A stretch of 11,722 nt of DNA from an uncultured Streptococcus sp. (GTDB lineage: Bacteria; Bacillota; Bacilli; Lactobacillales; Streptococcaceae): the NCBI RefSeq assembly GCF_905372115.1, contig NZ_CAJPNR010000059.1, positions 1-11,722 on the forward strand. The letters are read 5' to 3'. Positions 1 through 6,560 of this stretch are shown here, piece by piece. Numbering within the stretch: the stretch's first letter is position 1; each line of letters opens with the position of its first letter. Both the position numbers and the translations under genes were made by a program. Under the pieces are notes generated by a model. That model was given only the letters and a program-made list of their open reading frames with translations. It ran no database searches and was not told where the DNA came from.

Positions 1-126
1 TTGGATCCAAAACTTCACTCAGAAGAAGCAATCAAAGCCTTCAAGGAAAAATACGAAGCAGAAGAACTCGTACCATTCCGCCTCTTCTTGGAAGAAGAAG
101 GTTTGCAATCACGCGCAATTAAATAA
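1..126 (+). CDS. spxB: Pyruvate oxidase, C-terminal 41 residues (partial)
   Basis: Frame 1 is open from the left edge to a TAA at 124-126 and encodes 41 residues ending in GLQSRAIK. From memory this matches the C-terminus of streptococcal pyruvate oxidase SpxB, including the stretch around [20 protein letters not shown]. SpxB is a cytoplasmic TPP/FAD enzyme that converts pyruvate, phosphate and oxygen to acetyl phosphate, CO2 and hydrogen peroxide. The catalytic domains lie outside the window, so the call rests only on this tail. The codons are strongly biased (gaa, cca, cgc, ctc), as in a highly expressed gene. A hairpin with a T-run follows about 75 bases downstream. I am fairly sure of the family; a different protein sharing this tail is unlikely. 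Confidence 0.85.
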
Positions 127-137
127 TTCCTCTCGTC

Positions 138-180
138 GAAAATCAAATGTAAATTTTGTAGACTTTATTTTTTGATTTTC
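138..180 (+). other. AT-rich stem-loop in the spxB 3' region
   Basis: Bases 138-147 (GAAAATCAAA) and 171-180 (TTTGATTTTC) are perfect inverted copies, and TAAA at 150-153 can continue the pairing with TTTA at 164-167. No T-run follows directly, so this is not a classical intrinsic terminator. It may protect the 3' end of the spxB transcript or help the terminator just downstream. Its role is inferred. Confidence 0.5.
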
Positions 181-197
181 TTAGAGCAGAACTTGAA

Positions 198-222
198 AAG
201 ATCGGAGCAATCCGGTTTTTTT
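198..222 (+). terminator. Rho-independent terminator after spxB
   Basis: A short hairpin has CGGA at 203-206, a GCAA tetraloop at 207-210 and TCCG at 211-214. A·T and G·U pairs with flanking bases can extend the stem, and T216-T222 follows. It ends only 14 bases before the next start codon, so the following gene lies directly behind it. The GC stem is short, so read-through is plausible. Confidence 0.7.
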
Positions 223-236
223 GTGGAGGATAACAA

Positions 237-584
237 ATGAATTTAAATCAATTAGATATTATCGTTTCAAATGTTCCCCAAGTCTGTGCTGACTTGGAGC
301 ATATTTTGGATAAAAAGGCAGACTATGTTGATGATGATTTTGCACAGTTCACGATTGGCAGTCACTGCCTCATGTTGTCTCAAAATCATTTGATTCCTTT
401 GGAAAATTTTCAGTCGGGAATCATTCTTCACATTGAGATCGAGGATGTAGACCAGAATTATAAACGGTTGAAAGAGCTTGGTGCTGAAATTTTACATGGC
501 CCAGCTGTAACTGATTGGGGAACGGAATCGCTGCTAGTTAAAGGCCCTGCTGGTCTAGTGATTGATTTTTATCGAATGAAATAG
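237..584 (+). CDS. VOC-fold (glyoxalase/bleomycin-resistance type) small protein
   Basis: This 115-residue protein has the size and pattern of a single vicinal-oxygen-chelate module: a start reading LDIIVSNV, a central LHIEIEDVD strand and turn, an LGAEI helix end, and a closing GPAGLVIDFYR strand. Family members are cytoplasmic metalloenzymes or small-molecule binding proteins (glyoxalases, dioxygenases, drug-sequestering proteins). The first metal position, often His, appears to be Asp7, and the last, usually Glu, appears to be Asp110; His65 sits in the middle strand. It is therefore probably not a classical glyoxalase I, and its substrate is unknown. The ATG follows GGAGGA at 225-230 with a good gap. 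I see no convincing promoter between spxB and this gene, so read-through of the spxB terminator may supply it. Confidence 0.75.
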   Translation: MNLNQLDIIVSNVPQVCADLEHILDKKADYVDDDFAQFTIGSHCLMLSQNHLIPLENFQSGIILHIEIEDVDQNYKRLKELGAEILHGPAVTDWGTESLLVKGPAGLVIDFYRMK

Positions 585-599
585 GTCTGTTTGACATAG

Positions 600-651
600 A
601 AAAAACGCATAAAATCAACTGATTACAAAAGTGTTGATTTTATGCGTTTTT
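600..651. terminator. Bidirectional terminator between convergent genes
   Basis: Bases 601-619 and 633-651 are a perfect 19-bp inverted repeat around a 13-base loop. The stem starts in an A-run (600-605) and ends in a T-run (647-651), so it can act on both strands: for the VOC gene on the plus strand and for the ABC operon arriving on the minus strand. Confidence 0.9.
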
Positions 652-720
652 ATGTGAACTAATATTATATTTCGGCTAGAAATTAAGTTTTGTCCAACTT
701 CTTGCTCTATATCAGCAGGT

Positions 721-1596
721 TTATTTAACTTCCCCGCCTTCAACAACTAGGTCGTCAGCCTTAGCAGCTTCGCCGTATGTTGGGTGGAGAGTTTCTTCAT
801 AGGCCTTGTGGAAGAAGTTTTCTTTGCCCAGTTTCTTGATTTCGTCGTTGATGTAGTTGAGCAGCTCGGTATTGCCTTTTTGCACAGCTGGGGCAATGGT
901 ATCTGGATCACCTAGCGAAGTGATGCCGACTTCAAAGCCTTTGTTTTCCAGCGCCCAGGCTAGGACTTCAGTGTTGTCCGTAGAAAAGGCATCGCCACGG
1001 CCGTCCAGCAGGGCTTGGTAAGCATCGCTGTACTGATCATACTTTTGCAGCTTGATATTCGGATAGTTCTTTTCAAAGTAGGTTTCAGCTGTGGTTCCTT
1101 TGGTGATGATCAGGGTCTTACCTTCCAACTGCTCAGGCTTGGTGATAACTGAGCCTTTTGGTGATACAACTCCAAGAGATACTTTCATATAGGGCAGAGC
1201 GAAGTCAACTTGTTTTTTCCGCTCGTCTGTGACAGTGAAGTTGGCCAGGGTAATATCGACCTTGTTGGAGATTAAGTATTCAGCCCGGTTGGCAGCATCT
1301 ACAGGCACGTATTCTGGCTTAACGCCCAAATCTTTGGCTAGCTGGTCGCCCAGATAAATGTCATAGCCTTGATATTTGCCGTTGTTATCTACATAGCCGA
1401 ACGGTTTCTTGTCGCTGAAAACCGCGATACGAAGCTTACCGCTCTTTTTAATTTCCTCCAGACTGCGGGCCTTGACCGTTTTGCTGGAAGCTGCGTCTTT
1501 GTTACCAGCATCTTTCTTGCTGGAACTGCCGCAAGCGACAAGGAAGAAAGCTAGAGTAAGGGTTGTTAAAGCAAAGATTGTTTTAGATAATTTCAT
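721..1596 (-). CDS. Amino acid ABC transporter substrate-binding lipoprotein
   Basis: This 291-residue protein has a lipoprotein signal peptide (KLSKTIF, then a hydrophobic stretch) ending in the lipobox LVAC, with Cys22 as the lipid-modified residue. A Ser/Lys/Ala-rich linker follows, then a family 3 periplasmic-binding-type domain from about residue 50 (KSGKLRIAV, GYDIYLGDQLA, TDERKKQVDFALPY, KGTTAE). It would sit on the outer face of the membrane and hand a polar amino acid to the permeases encoded upstream. The overall pattern resembles binding proteins for cysteine/cystine or acidic amino acids, but the ligand cannot be read from the sequence. The ATG has AAAGGAG at 1603-1609. It is the last gene of the operon, 88 bases after the ATPase, and ends before the 600-651 terminator. 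Confidence 0.92.
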   Translation of the reverse strand: MKLSKTIFALTTLTLAFFLVACGSSSKKDAGNKDAASSKTVKARSLEEIKKSGKLRIAVFSDKKPFGYVDNNGKYQGYDIYLGDQLAKDLGVKPEYVPVDAANRAEYLISNKVDITLANFTVTDERKKQVDFALPYMKVSLGVVSPKGSVITKPEQLEGKTLIITKGTTAETYFEKNYPNIKLQKYDQYSDAYQALLDGRGDAFSTDNTEVLAWALENKGFEVGITSLGDPDTIAPAVQKGNTELLNYINDEIKKLGKENFFHKAYEETLHPTYGEAAKADDLVVEGGEVK

Positions 1597-1684
1597 AAGA
1601 GACTCCTTTATAAGATATGGAAATGCGAAGAAAACACAGAGCTACCAAAGAGCAGCCACATCAGTGGTGGGGTAGGCATAACTG

Positions 1685-2434
1685 TCAGCCTAGATGGCTG
1701 AAGTCAAAGACATTGAGAAATTCCTGGGCTCGCTGGGTTTTAGGTTGGCTGAAGAACTGTTGGGCGGTATTTTCCTCGAGGATACCACCTTGGTCCATGA
1801 AGATGACCCGATCGGCAATGGCGTGGGCGAACTGCATTTCGTGGGTCACAATCAGCATGGTCCGGCCTTCTTCAGCTAGGTCATTAATGAGTTCTAGCAC
1901 TTCACGGACCATCTCAGGATCCAGCGAAGCAGTCACCTCATCAAAAAGGATGATTTCCGGGTGCATGAGGAGCGAACGGACGATTGCTACCCGTTGCTTT
2001 TGGCCGCCAGACAGTTGGCGAGCAAAACTGTGCTTTTTATCCGCCAGGCCGACCCGCTCTAGCAGGCTTTCAGCTTCCTTGATGACCTCGTCTTTCTTGC
2101 GCCCTTGAGCCTTTATGGGACCAAGAATTAGATTTTGAAGGACATCCAGATGGGGGAAGAGCTCATAGCTTTGAAAGACCATGCCAATCTTCTGACGAAC
2201 GAGATGGAAGTCCTTTTTCTGGCTGAGGATGGACTGGCCGTCTAGTAAAATATCACCAGACTGGATGCTTTCAAGACCGTTGATACAGCGAAGCAGGGTC
2301 GACTTGCCGCAGCCAGATGATCCTAGGATGACCACGACCTCTCCTTTTTGGACAGAGAGAGACAGGCCTTTAAGGATGGCATTGCTGCCGAAAGACTTGC
2401 GAATGTCTCGTAATTCTAAAATGATTTCCGACAT
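1685..2434 (-). CDS. Polar amino acid ABC transporter ATPase
   Basis: A complete 249-residue ABC ATPase that energises import together with the two permeases. Visible motifs are Walker A GSSGCGKST (38-46), Q-loop Gln88, signature LSGGQ (141-145), Walker B IILFDE (161-166), a D-loop reading SLDPE, and switch His198. The closing segment of about 30 residues is usual for the GlnQ/HisP group. The Walker B is followed by VTASLDPE rather than the commoner PTSALDPE; the catalytic Glu is present, so activity should be normal. Only 8 bases separate it from the permease stop upstream, and its AAGGAG (2446-2451) lies in the end of that gene, about 11 bases before the ATG. It is translated as part of the operon. 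Confidence 0.95.
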   Translation of the reverse strand: MSEIILELRDIRKSFGSNAILKGLSLSVQKGEVVVILGSSGCGKSTLLRCINGLESIQSGDILLDGQSILSQKKDFHLVRQKIGMVFQSYELFPHLDVLQNLILGPIKAQGRKKDEVIKEAESLLERVGLADKKHSFARQLSGGQKQRVAIVRSLLMHPEIILFDEVTASLDPEMVREVLELINDLAEEGRTMLIVTHEMQFAHAIADRVIFMDQGGILEENTAQQFFSQPKTQRAQEFLNVFDFSHLG

Positions 2435-2442
2435 GATGTCCG

Positions 2443-3120
2443 TTACTCCTTCCAGATGGTTTCCAAATAAGAGGACAGCTTAGAAATAGGAAAGCAGACT
2501 GCGAAGTAAAGCAGCAGAATGCAACCATAAATCCAAAAAGCAGCAGAAGGGATAGACAGACGATTGCTGTCAATAATCTGCTGGCCGACCTTGACAACCT
2601 CAATGACTCCGATAAGGACGATGAGTGAGGTTGTCTTAATCATCCGCGTGATTAGGTTAATCGCCTGCGGCAAAAGCCGTCGCAGTACCTGTGGGATGAT
2701 AATGTAGACATAGAGTTGGCGCTGCGACAGTCCCAGTGCCTGACCGCTCTCAAACTGATGCTTGGGCAGGGAAGTGATGGCCCCTCGTACCAAGTCTCCC
2801 ATCTCCGCCGTTCCCCAAAGAGAGAAGACGATAATGGCTGAGAGTTCACCAGAGATATTGATGTCGAAGTTTCTGGCTAGGCCAAAGTAAACCAGAAAGA
2901 GCAGAACCAGCTGGGGCATGACTCGGATAAACTCTAGATAGGCTCTCGACAGAAAGCGCACGACTTTTGAGTGCGAGGTCATGATGATGCCAAAAATAAT
3001 CCCCAAGATAAGGGAGATGATGACCGAGAGGATGGAAATACCAATGGTAACGCCCAGCCCTTGTAAGATACGTAAGAAATTATTCCCCTGAAAGAGAACT
3101 TGAATGCCCGAATCCTGCAC
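2443..3120 (-). CDS. Polar amino acid ABC transporter permease (second)
   Basis: A 225-residue HisM/GlnP-type permease with about five membrane segments (roughly 22-48, 69-85, 92-108, 163-183, 195-215). Its cytoplasmic EAA-type loop (about 122-150) contains SGQALGLSQRQ, then IIPQVLRRLLPQ, the surface that docks on the ATPase. The start is GTG at 3118-3120. It is supported by a perfect AAAGGAGG at 3128-3135 with a 7-base gap, better than any ATG nearby. The gene overlaps the preceding permease by 41 bases, so the two are probably translationally coupled and form a heterodimeric channel. Confidence 0.93.
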   Translation of the reverse strand: MQDSGIQVLFQGNNFLRILQGLGVTIGISILSVIISLILGIIFGIIMTSHSKVVRFLSRAYLEFIRVMPQLVLLFLVYFGLARNFDINISGELSAIIVFSLWGTAEMGDLVRGAITSLPKHQFESGQALGLSQRQLYVYIIIPQVLRRLLPQAINLITRMIKTTSLIVLIGVIEVVKVGQQIIDSNRLSIPSAAFWIYGCILLLYFAVCFPISKLSSYLETIWKE

Positions 3121-3760
3121 GCCGCAGCCTCCTTTCTATCCAGCTAAAGCCAAGTGAAATTGGCAGCAAAATAATCAGATAAGCGATGACCAACATGAGC
3201 AGAGCCGTATCTGTCTCGTAGTAAAGGCCAATCAAGTCCTTAGCTACAAACATTAGGTCTGCCAAGGCAACAGCTGAAAATACTGAGGTTTCCTTGATTA
3301 AAAAGATGACATTGGCACTAAAGGAAGGTAGGGCAATAGCTGCAGCCTGAGGCAGGATGACATAGTAGAAGACTTGCACTGGTCGTAGGCCGATAGAGAG
3401 TCCGACCTCCCTCTGCGTCCGGCTGACTGCTTCAAGGCCGCTTCGGAAAGACTCAGCCATATAGGAACCACCCAGAAAGATTAGCCCAATCGTTGCACAA
3501 GCCTCAGAGGACAGAACGAGTCCAACACGAGGCAGGCCAAAGAAAAGAAAGAAAAGCTGCAGCAACAGCGGTGTATTGCGGGAAAACTCGATATAGGCGG
3601 TTGCTAGCGGCTTCAAAACTGGAACCTTGTAAAAGCGAATCAGGCTGACTAAGAATCCGACAGCAATCGATCCCAAAATCCCCCAAAAGGCGATGAACAT
3701 GGTTAAAAGAAAGGCCTCTTGATAGAGGGGATAGTAATCACTGACGACGTCCCAGTTCAC
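3080..3760 (-). CDS. Polar amino acid ABC transporter permease (first)
   Basis: The first gene of the operon encodes a 226-residue HisM/GlnP-type permease with about five membrane segments. Its EAA-type loop reads EVGLSIGLRPVQ, then ILPQAAAIALPSF. A longer reading begins with GTG at 3769, but that codon overlaps the Shine-Dalgarno sequence AAGGAG (3769-3774). The GTG at 3758-3760 lies 8 bases after the same site, so I choose it; the protein then starts MNWDVVSDYY. It pairs with the following permease, whose start lies inside this gene's end. The substrate is inferred only from the family (polar amino acids). Confidence 0.92.
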   Translation of the reverse strand: MNWDVVSDYYPLYQEAFLLTMFIAFWGILGSIAVGFLVSLIRFYKVPVLKPLATAYIEFSRNTPLLLQLFFLFFGLPRVGLVLSSEACATIGLIFLGGSYMAESFRSGLEAVSRTQREVGLSIGLRPVQVFYYVILPQAAAIALPSFSANVIFLIKETSVFSAVALADLMFVAKDLIGLYYETDTALLMLVIAYLIILLPISLGFSWIERRLRRAGFGHSSSLSGE

Positions 3761-3774
3761 GGCTCTCACTCCTT
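3758..3774 (-). promoter_or_regulatory. Ribosome binding site that sets the permease start
   Basis: On the minus strand AAGGAG (3774 to 3769) is followed by 8 bases and then GTG (3760 to 3758). The in-frame GTG three codons upstream overlaps the site itself, so it cannot use it. Confidence 0.75.
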
Positions 3775-3791
3775 AAACACTTGATGTTCCT

Positions 3792-3800
3792 AGTTTAGCA
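3792..3800 (-). promoter_or_regulatory. Candidate extended -10 of the ABC operon
   Basis: On the minus strand TGC-TAAACT (3800 to 3792) fits an extended -10 (TGn plus a 4/6 hexamer). No good -35 lies 16-18 bases upstream, which suggests weak or activator-dependent initiation. The start point would be near 3785, giving a leader of about 25 bases. This was found by eye and is uncertain. Confidence 0.35.
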
Positions 3801-3830
3801 TAGATAACAGACCTTTAGTAATATGTATTT

Positions 3831-3847
3831 TTTATCGCACTGATAAA
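3831..3847. promoter_or_regulatory. Dyad TTTATC-N5-GATAAA upstream of the ABC operon
   Basis: TTTATC (3831-3836) and GATAAA (3842-3847) are perfect inverted half-sites. The inner TATC-N5-GATA fits the T-N11-A pattern of LysR-type regulators. It would lie about 48-60 bases upstream of the predicted operon start, where such activators usually bind. The regulator itself is not in the window. Confidence 0.4.
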
Positions 3848-3923
3848 GAAAGTCTATCACTGGTCTGAAGAGAAATGCTAGATTGGGGGGGTGTTATTTC
3901 AGTTGTGAAATCAATCGGTCATA

Positions 3924-3940
3924 GAATAATATTATTATTC
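3924..3940. promoter_or_regulatory. 17-bp dyad GAATAAT-N3-ATTATTC in the divergent region
   Basis: A perfect 7-bp inverted repeat with a 3-base spacer lies upstream of the glucosidase promoter region. It could be an operator for either divergent transcript. The surrounding sequence is very AT-rich, so chance is a serious alternative. Confidence 0.3.
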
Positions 3941-3959
3941 GACATTATATTATAAGTTT

Positions 3960-3992
3960 TTTAGATTTTACTTTGTTATACTATAAAGTATA
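3960..3992 (+). promoter_or_regulatory. Candidate promoter of the phospho-beta-glucosidase gene
   Basis: TTTAGA (3960-3965) and TATAAA (3982-3987) are 16 bases apart. A second possible -10, TATACT, is at 3977-3982. Bases 3977-3992 also form the dyad TATACT-ATAA-AGTATA, which could be an operator overlapping the -10. I see no convincing catabolite-response (cre) site. Confidence 0.4.
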
Positions 3993-4023
3993 GAAAATCT
4001 TTTATCTTACTAAGGAGGAAGAT

Positions 4024-5463
4024 ATGACTGAAAAACTGACTTTTCCGGATGGTTTCTTGTGGGGTGGAGCGACAGCTGCCAACCAGTGTGAGGGCGCTTA
4101 TGATGCAGATGGTCGTGGGTTGGCTAATGTAGATGTGGTGCCGATTGGTGAGGACCGTTTGGCCATCATCACGGGTAAGAAAAAGATGTTTGACTTTGAG
4201 GAAGGCTATTTCTACCCAGCCAAGGAAGCCATTGACATGTACCATCGCTTCAAAGAGGACATTGCCCTCTTTGGTGAGATGGGTTTTAAGACATATCGGC
4301 TGTCCATTGCTTGGAGCAGGATTTTCCCTAAGGGGGATGAGCTGGAGCCTAATGAAGCTGGCCTGAAATTTTACGAAGACCTCTTTAAGGAATGCCACAA
4401 GTACGGCATTGAGCCCTTGGTGACCATTACTCACTTTGACTGTCCCATGAACTTGATTGAGCAATATGGTGGTTGGCGGAATCGTCTCATGTTGGAATTT
4501 TACGAGCGTCTCTGCCGCACTCTCTTTACCCGCTACAAGGGCTTGGTCAAATATTGGCTGACCTTCAATGAAATTAATATGATTCTCCATGCACCATTTA
4601 TGGGGGCGGGGCTCTGCTTTGAAGAAGGCGAAAATGAGGAGCAGGTCAAGTATCAAGCAGCCCATCATGAGCTGGTCGCGTCAGCCATTGCTACCAAGCT
4701 GGCTCATGAGATTGATCCGGAAAACAAGGTTGGCTGTATGCTGGCAGCGGGCCCAAATTATCCTAACACCTGTCATCCACGCGATGTATGGGCTGGTATG
4801 GAGGATGACAGGAAAAACTATTTCTTCATCGACGTACAGGCGCGTGGCGAATATCCTAACTATGCTAAGAAAGCTTGGGAGCGCGAGGGCATCAGTGTCG
4901 AAATGACAGAAGAGGACCTGCAGCTGCTGAAGGAGCATACGGTGGACTTCATTTCCTTCTCTTACTACTCTAGCCGGGTAGCTTCGGGCGATCCTAAGGT
5001 CAATGAGCTGACCGAGGGCAATATCTTTGCTTCTCTCAAGAACCCTTATTTAGAAAGCTCTGAGTGGGGCTGGCAGATTGATCCCCTGGGCTTACGCATT
5101 ACGCTAAATACCATCTGGGATCGTTATCAAAAGCCTATGTTTATCGTGGAAAATGGTCTGGGCGCAGTGGACACTCCGGATGAAAATGGCTATGTGGCTG
5201 ATGACTACCGGATTGACTACCTGGCAGCCCATGTCAAGGCCATGCGGGAAGCCATCAATGAGGACGGCGTGGTGCTTTGGGGCTACACGACCTGGGGCTG
5301 TATCGACCTGGTATCAGCCGGCACTGGCGAGATGAAGAAGCGCTATGGCTTTATCTATGTGGATCGTGACAATGAAGGTAAAGGAACACTCAAGCGCTCC
5401 AAGAAAAAATCCTTTGACTGGTACAAGGAAGTCATCGCAACTAATGGGGCATCTGTGAAATAG
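4024..5463 (+). CDS. bglA: 6-phospho-beta-glucosidase, glycoside hydrolase family 1
   Basis: This 479-residue cytoplasmic enzyme hydrolyses 6-phospho-beta-glucosides such as phosphorylated cellobiose, arbutin or salicin to glucose 6-phosphate and the aglycone. It shows the GH1 N-terminal signature FLWGGATAANQCEGAYD (11-27), the acid/base Glu183 in TFNE and the nucleophile Glu376 in IVENGLG. Ser431, Lys439 and Tyr441 in the SAGTGEMKKRYGF region fit the phosphate-binding set of the 6-phospho subgroup. The length is typical. The ATG follows a strong AAGGAGGA (4012-4019). It stands alone: no PTS permease, antiterminator or regulator gene adjoins it, so its substrate must be imported by a transporter encoded elsewhere. 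The exact symbol among paralogues (bglA, bglA-2) is uncertain. Confidence 0.92.
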   Translation: MTEKLTFPDGFLWGGATAANQCEGAYDADGRGLANVDVVPIGEDRLAIITGKKKMFDFEEGYFYPAKEAIDMYHRFKEDIALFGEMGFKTYRLSIAWSRIFPKGDELEPNEAGLKFYEDLFKECHKYGIEPLVTITHFDCPMNLIEQYGGWRNRLMLEFYERLCRTLFTRYKGLVKYWLTFNEINMILHAPFMGAGLCFEEGENEEQVKYQAAHHELVASAIATKLAHEIDPENKVGCMLAAGPNYPNTCHPRDVWAGMEDDRKNYFFIDVQARGEYPNYAKKAWEREGISVEMTEEDLQLLKEHTVDFISFSYYSSRVASGDPKVNELTEGNIFASLKNPYLESSEWGWQIDPLGLRITLNTIWDRYQKPMFIVENGLGAVDTPDENGYVADDYRIDYLAAHVKAMREAINEDGVVLWGYTTWGCIDLVSAGTGEMKKRYGFIYVDRDNEGKGTLKRSKKKSFDWYKEVIATNGASVK

Positions 5464-5464
5464 G

Positions 5465-5498
5465 AAAAAGGCTGAGATATGAATGTCTCAGCCTTTTT
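5465..5498. terminator. Bidirectional terminator after the glucosidase gene
   Basis: A perfect 13-bp stem, AAAAAGGCTGAGA (5465-5477) and its complement (5486-5498), has an 8-base loop and a T-run to 5499. It ends the glucosidase transcript two bases after the stop codon. The A-run on the other side allows it to stop the convergent hydrolase transcript as well. Confidence 0.9.
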
Positions 5499-5560
5499 TA
5501 AGGATGTATTTTTAATAGGAACTTTAGTCTAACTGAAATTTAAATACTTTACAAGATTCA

Positions 5561-6508
5561 TTATTTCAAGAATTCCTTTATTTGCTGGGCGATTTCCTCT
5601 GGCTTTTCGTCATGGATATAGTGGGAGCCTTCTAATGTCACAAGTTTGGCTTGGGCATTTTGCGCGACAAACTCTTCCTCTAGCTTGGGAGCTTCTCCGC
5701 CTTTCTGGACAGCCGCAAAGATAAGAGTTGGAATCTGAGGCACGGGTTCTTTGTTAATCGTTTCAACATTTTTCTTCCGATTCTTGACTTCGTTCATGAC
5801 CGCCTGAGTGATTGACCGCTGGTGGAACAAGGCTTTAAAGATAGCTTTTTCCTGATCATTGAGGGCCCCAGACTTTATGGCTGGGCTGCTATTTTCATCA
5901 AAGAAAATCGGTAGGCGAGCTAAGCCTAGCATTCTCCCCAGCTGGATAGTCTGATAAGAGCCATAAAATTTCTGCTGGTCGGCCACCTCTGTATGAGGCA
6001 TGGTCATATCCAGCCCGATAATAGCTTCTACTTCTTCTGGGTAATGATTGGCCCAGTGAATCGTTTCTAAACCGGCAATCGAATGCGGAACCAAAACATA
6101 AGGACCGGATATCTTAGCAGCTTTGAGGGCCTTACGTGTCTGCTCCACTTGTCTATCCAATGAGCGTTCATCGTTTCCATCATCGCTGTAACCATAGCCT
6201 AGACGTTCTACCACGACGATGCGATAATCCTCCTCTAGCTTGGAATAAAGAGCCTTGAAATCCAGCACCGGAGCATTGGTGCCCAGTCCCGCTAGGAAAA
6301 CCAAGGTCTTCTTGCCCTTGCCGGCAGTGTAGACATTAAGCTTCTTACCCTCTACCTCGACTAGCTGACCAATCGGCTTCTCAATGAGTTTGCTTTCCTG
6401 AGCTATTTGAAAGCGGTGATAGAGAAAGATAGCCAATAAGGCCAGAGCTAAGAGTCCTACCAGCCAAGTGATTGTTTTAAGGATAAATATAAAGATTCTT
6501 TTCAACAT
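5561..6508 (-). CDS. Membrane-anchored alpha/beta hydrolase
   Basis: A 315-residue protein with one N-terminal membrane segment (about 10-30) after a short basic start, then an alpha/beta-hydrolase domain probably outside the membrane. Visible elements are the oxyanion strand LVFLAGLG (69-76), the GYGYSDD turn (104-110) and the nucleophile elbow PHSIAG with Ser143, where Pro replaces the first Gly of the usual GxSxG. The C-terminal GSHYIH gives the catalytic His296. The acid may be Asp167 after strand 6, since no Asp is evident after strand 7. The substrate is unknown (esterase, lipase or peptidase-like). The ATG has AAAGGAA at 6514-6520. It lies 42 bases after the upstream membrane-protein gene, and a promoter candidate overlaps that gap. 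Confidence 0.85.
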   Translation of the reverse strand: MLKRIFIFILKTITWLVGLLALALLAIFLYHRFQIAQESKLIEKPIGQLVEVEGKKLNVYTAGKGKKTLVFLAGLGTNAPVLDFKALYSKLEEDYRIVVVERLGYGYSDDGNDERSLDRQVEQTRKALKAAKISGPYVLVPHSIAGLETIHWANHYPEEVEAIIGLDMTMPHTEVADQQKFYGSYQTIQLGRMLGLARLPIFFDENSSPAIKSGALNDQEKAIFKALFHQRSITQAVMNEVKNRKKNVETINKEPVPQIPTLIFAAVQKGGEAPKLEEEFVAQNAQAKLVTLEGSHYIHDEKPEEIAQQIKEFLK

Positions 6509-6531
6509 AGAGATTCCTTTCTGTTCATCAT

Positions 6532-6560
6532 ATTTTAGACTCGCATACTTTTATTGATAA
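6532..6560 (-). promoter_or_regulatory. Promoter of the alpha/beta hydrolase gene
   Basis: On the minus strand TTATCA (6560 to 6555) and TAAAAT (6537 to 6532) are 17 bases apart. The -35 overlaps the last codons of the upstream membrane-protein gene. This suggests the hydrolase can be transcribed apart from the tetR pair. Confidence 0.55.

Noticed and set aside
591..596. Perfect TTGACA (-35 consensus)
   Set aside because: The bases 16-18 downstream are inside the terminator stem (TAAAATCAAC) and no plus-strand gene follows, so it is almost surely chance.
1937..1951. Unusual Walker B context DEVTASLDPE as a sign of a defective ATPase
   Set aside because: The Asp and catalytic Glu are present and all other motifs are standard; this is a natural variant among amino acid importers.
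1617..2108. 163-residue plus-strand reading frame
   Set aside because: It lies antisense across the ABC ATPase gene, whose motifs are all intact, and its composition (rich in Ser, Arg and Trp) is that of a shadow frame.
3976..4668. 230-residue minus-strand reading frame
   Set aside because: It is antisense to the start of the phospho-beta-glucosidase gene, which has full GH1 motifs and a strong ribosome binding site.
5291..5350. Possible loss of the phosphate-binding Ser in the glucosidase (Gly433)
   Set aside because: Ser431 in the same loop can fill the role, and Lys439 and Tyr441 are kept; an exact alignment would be needed to claim a loss.
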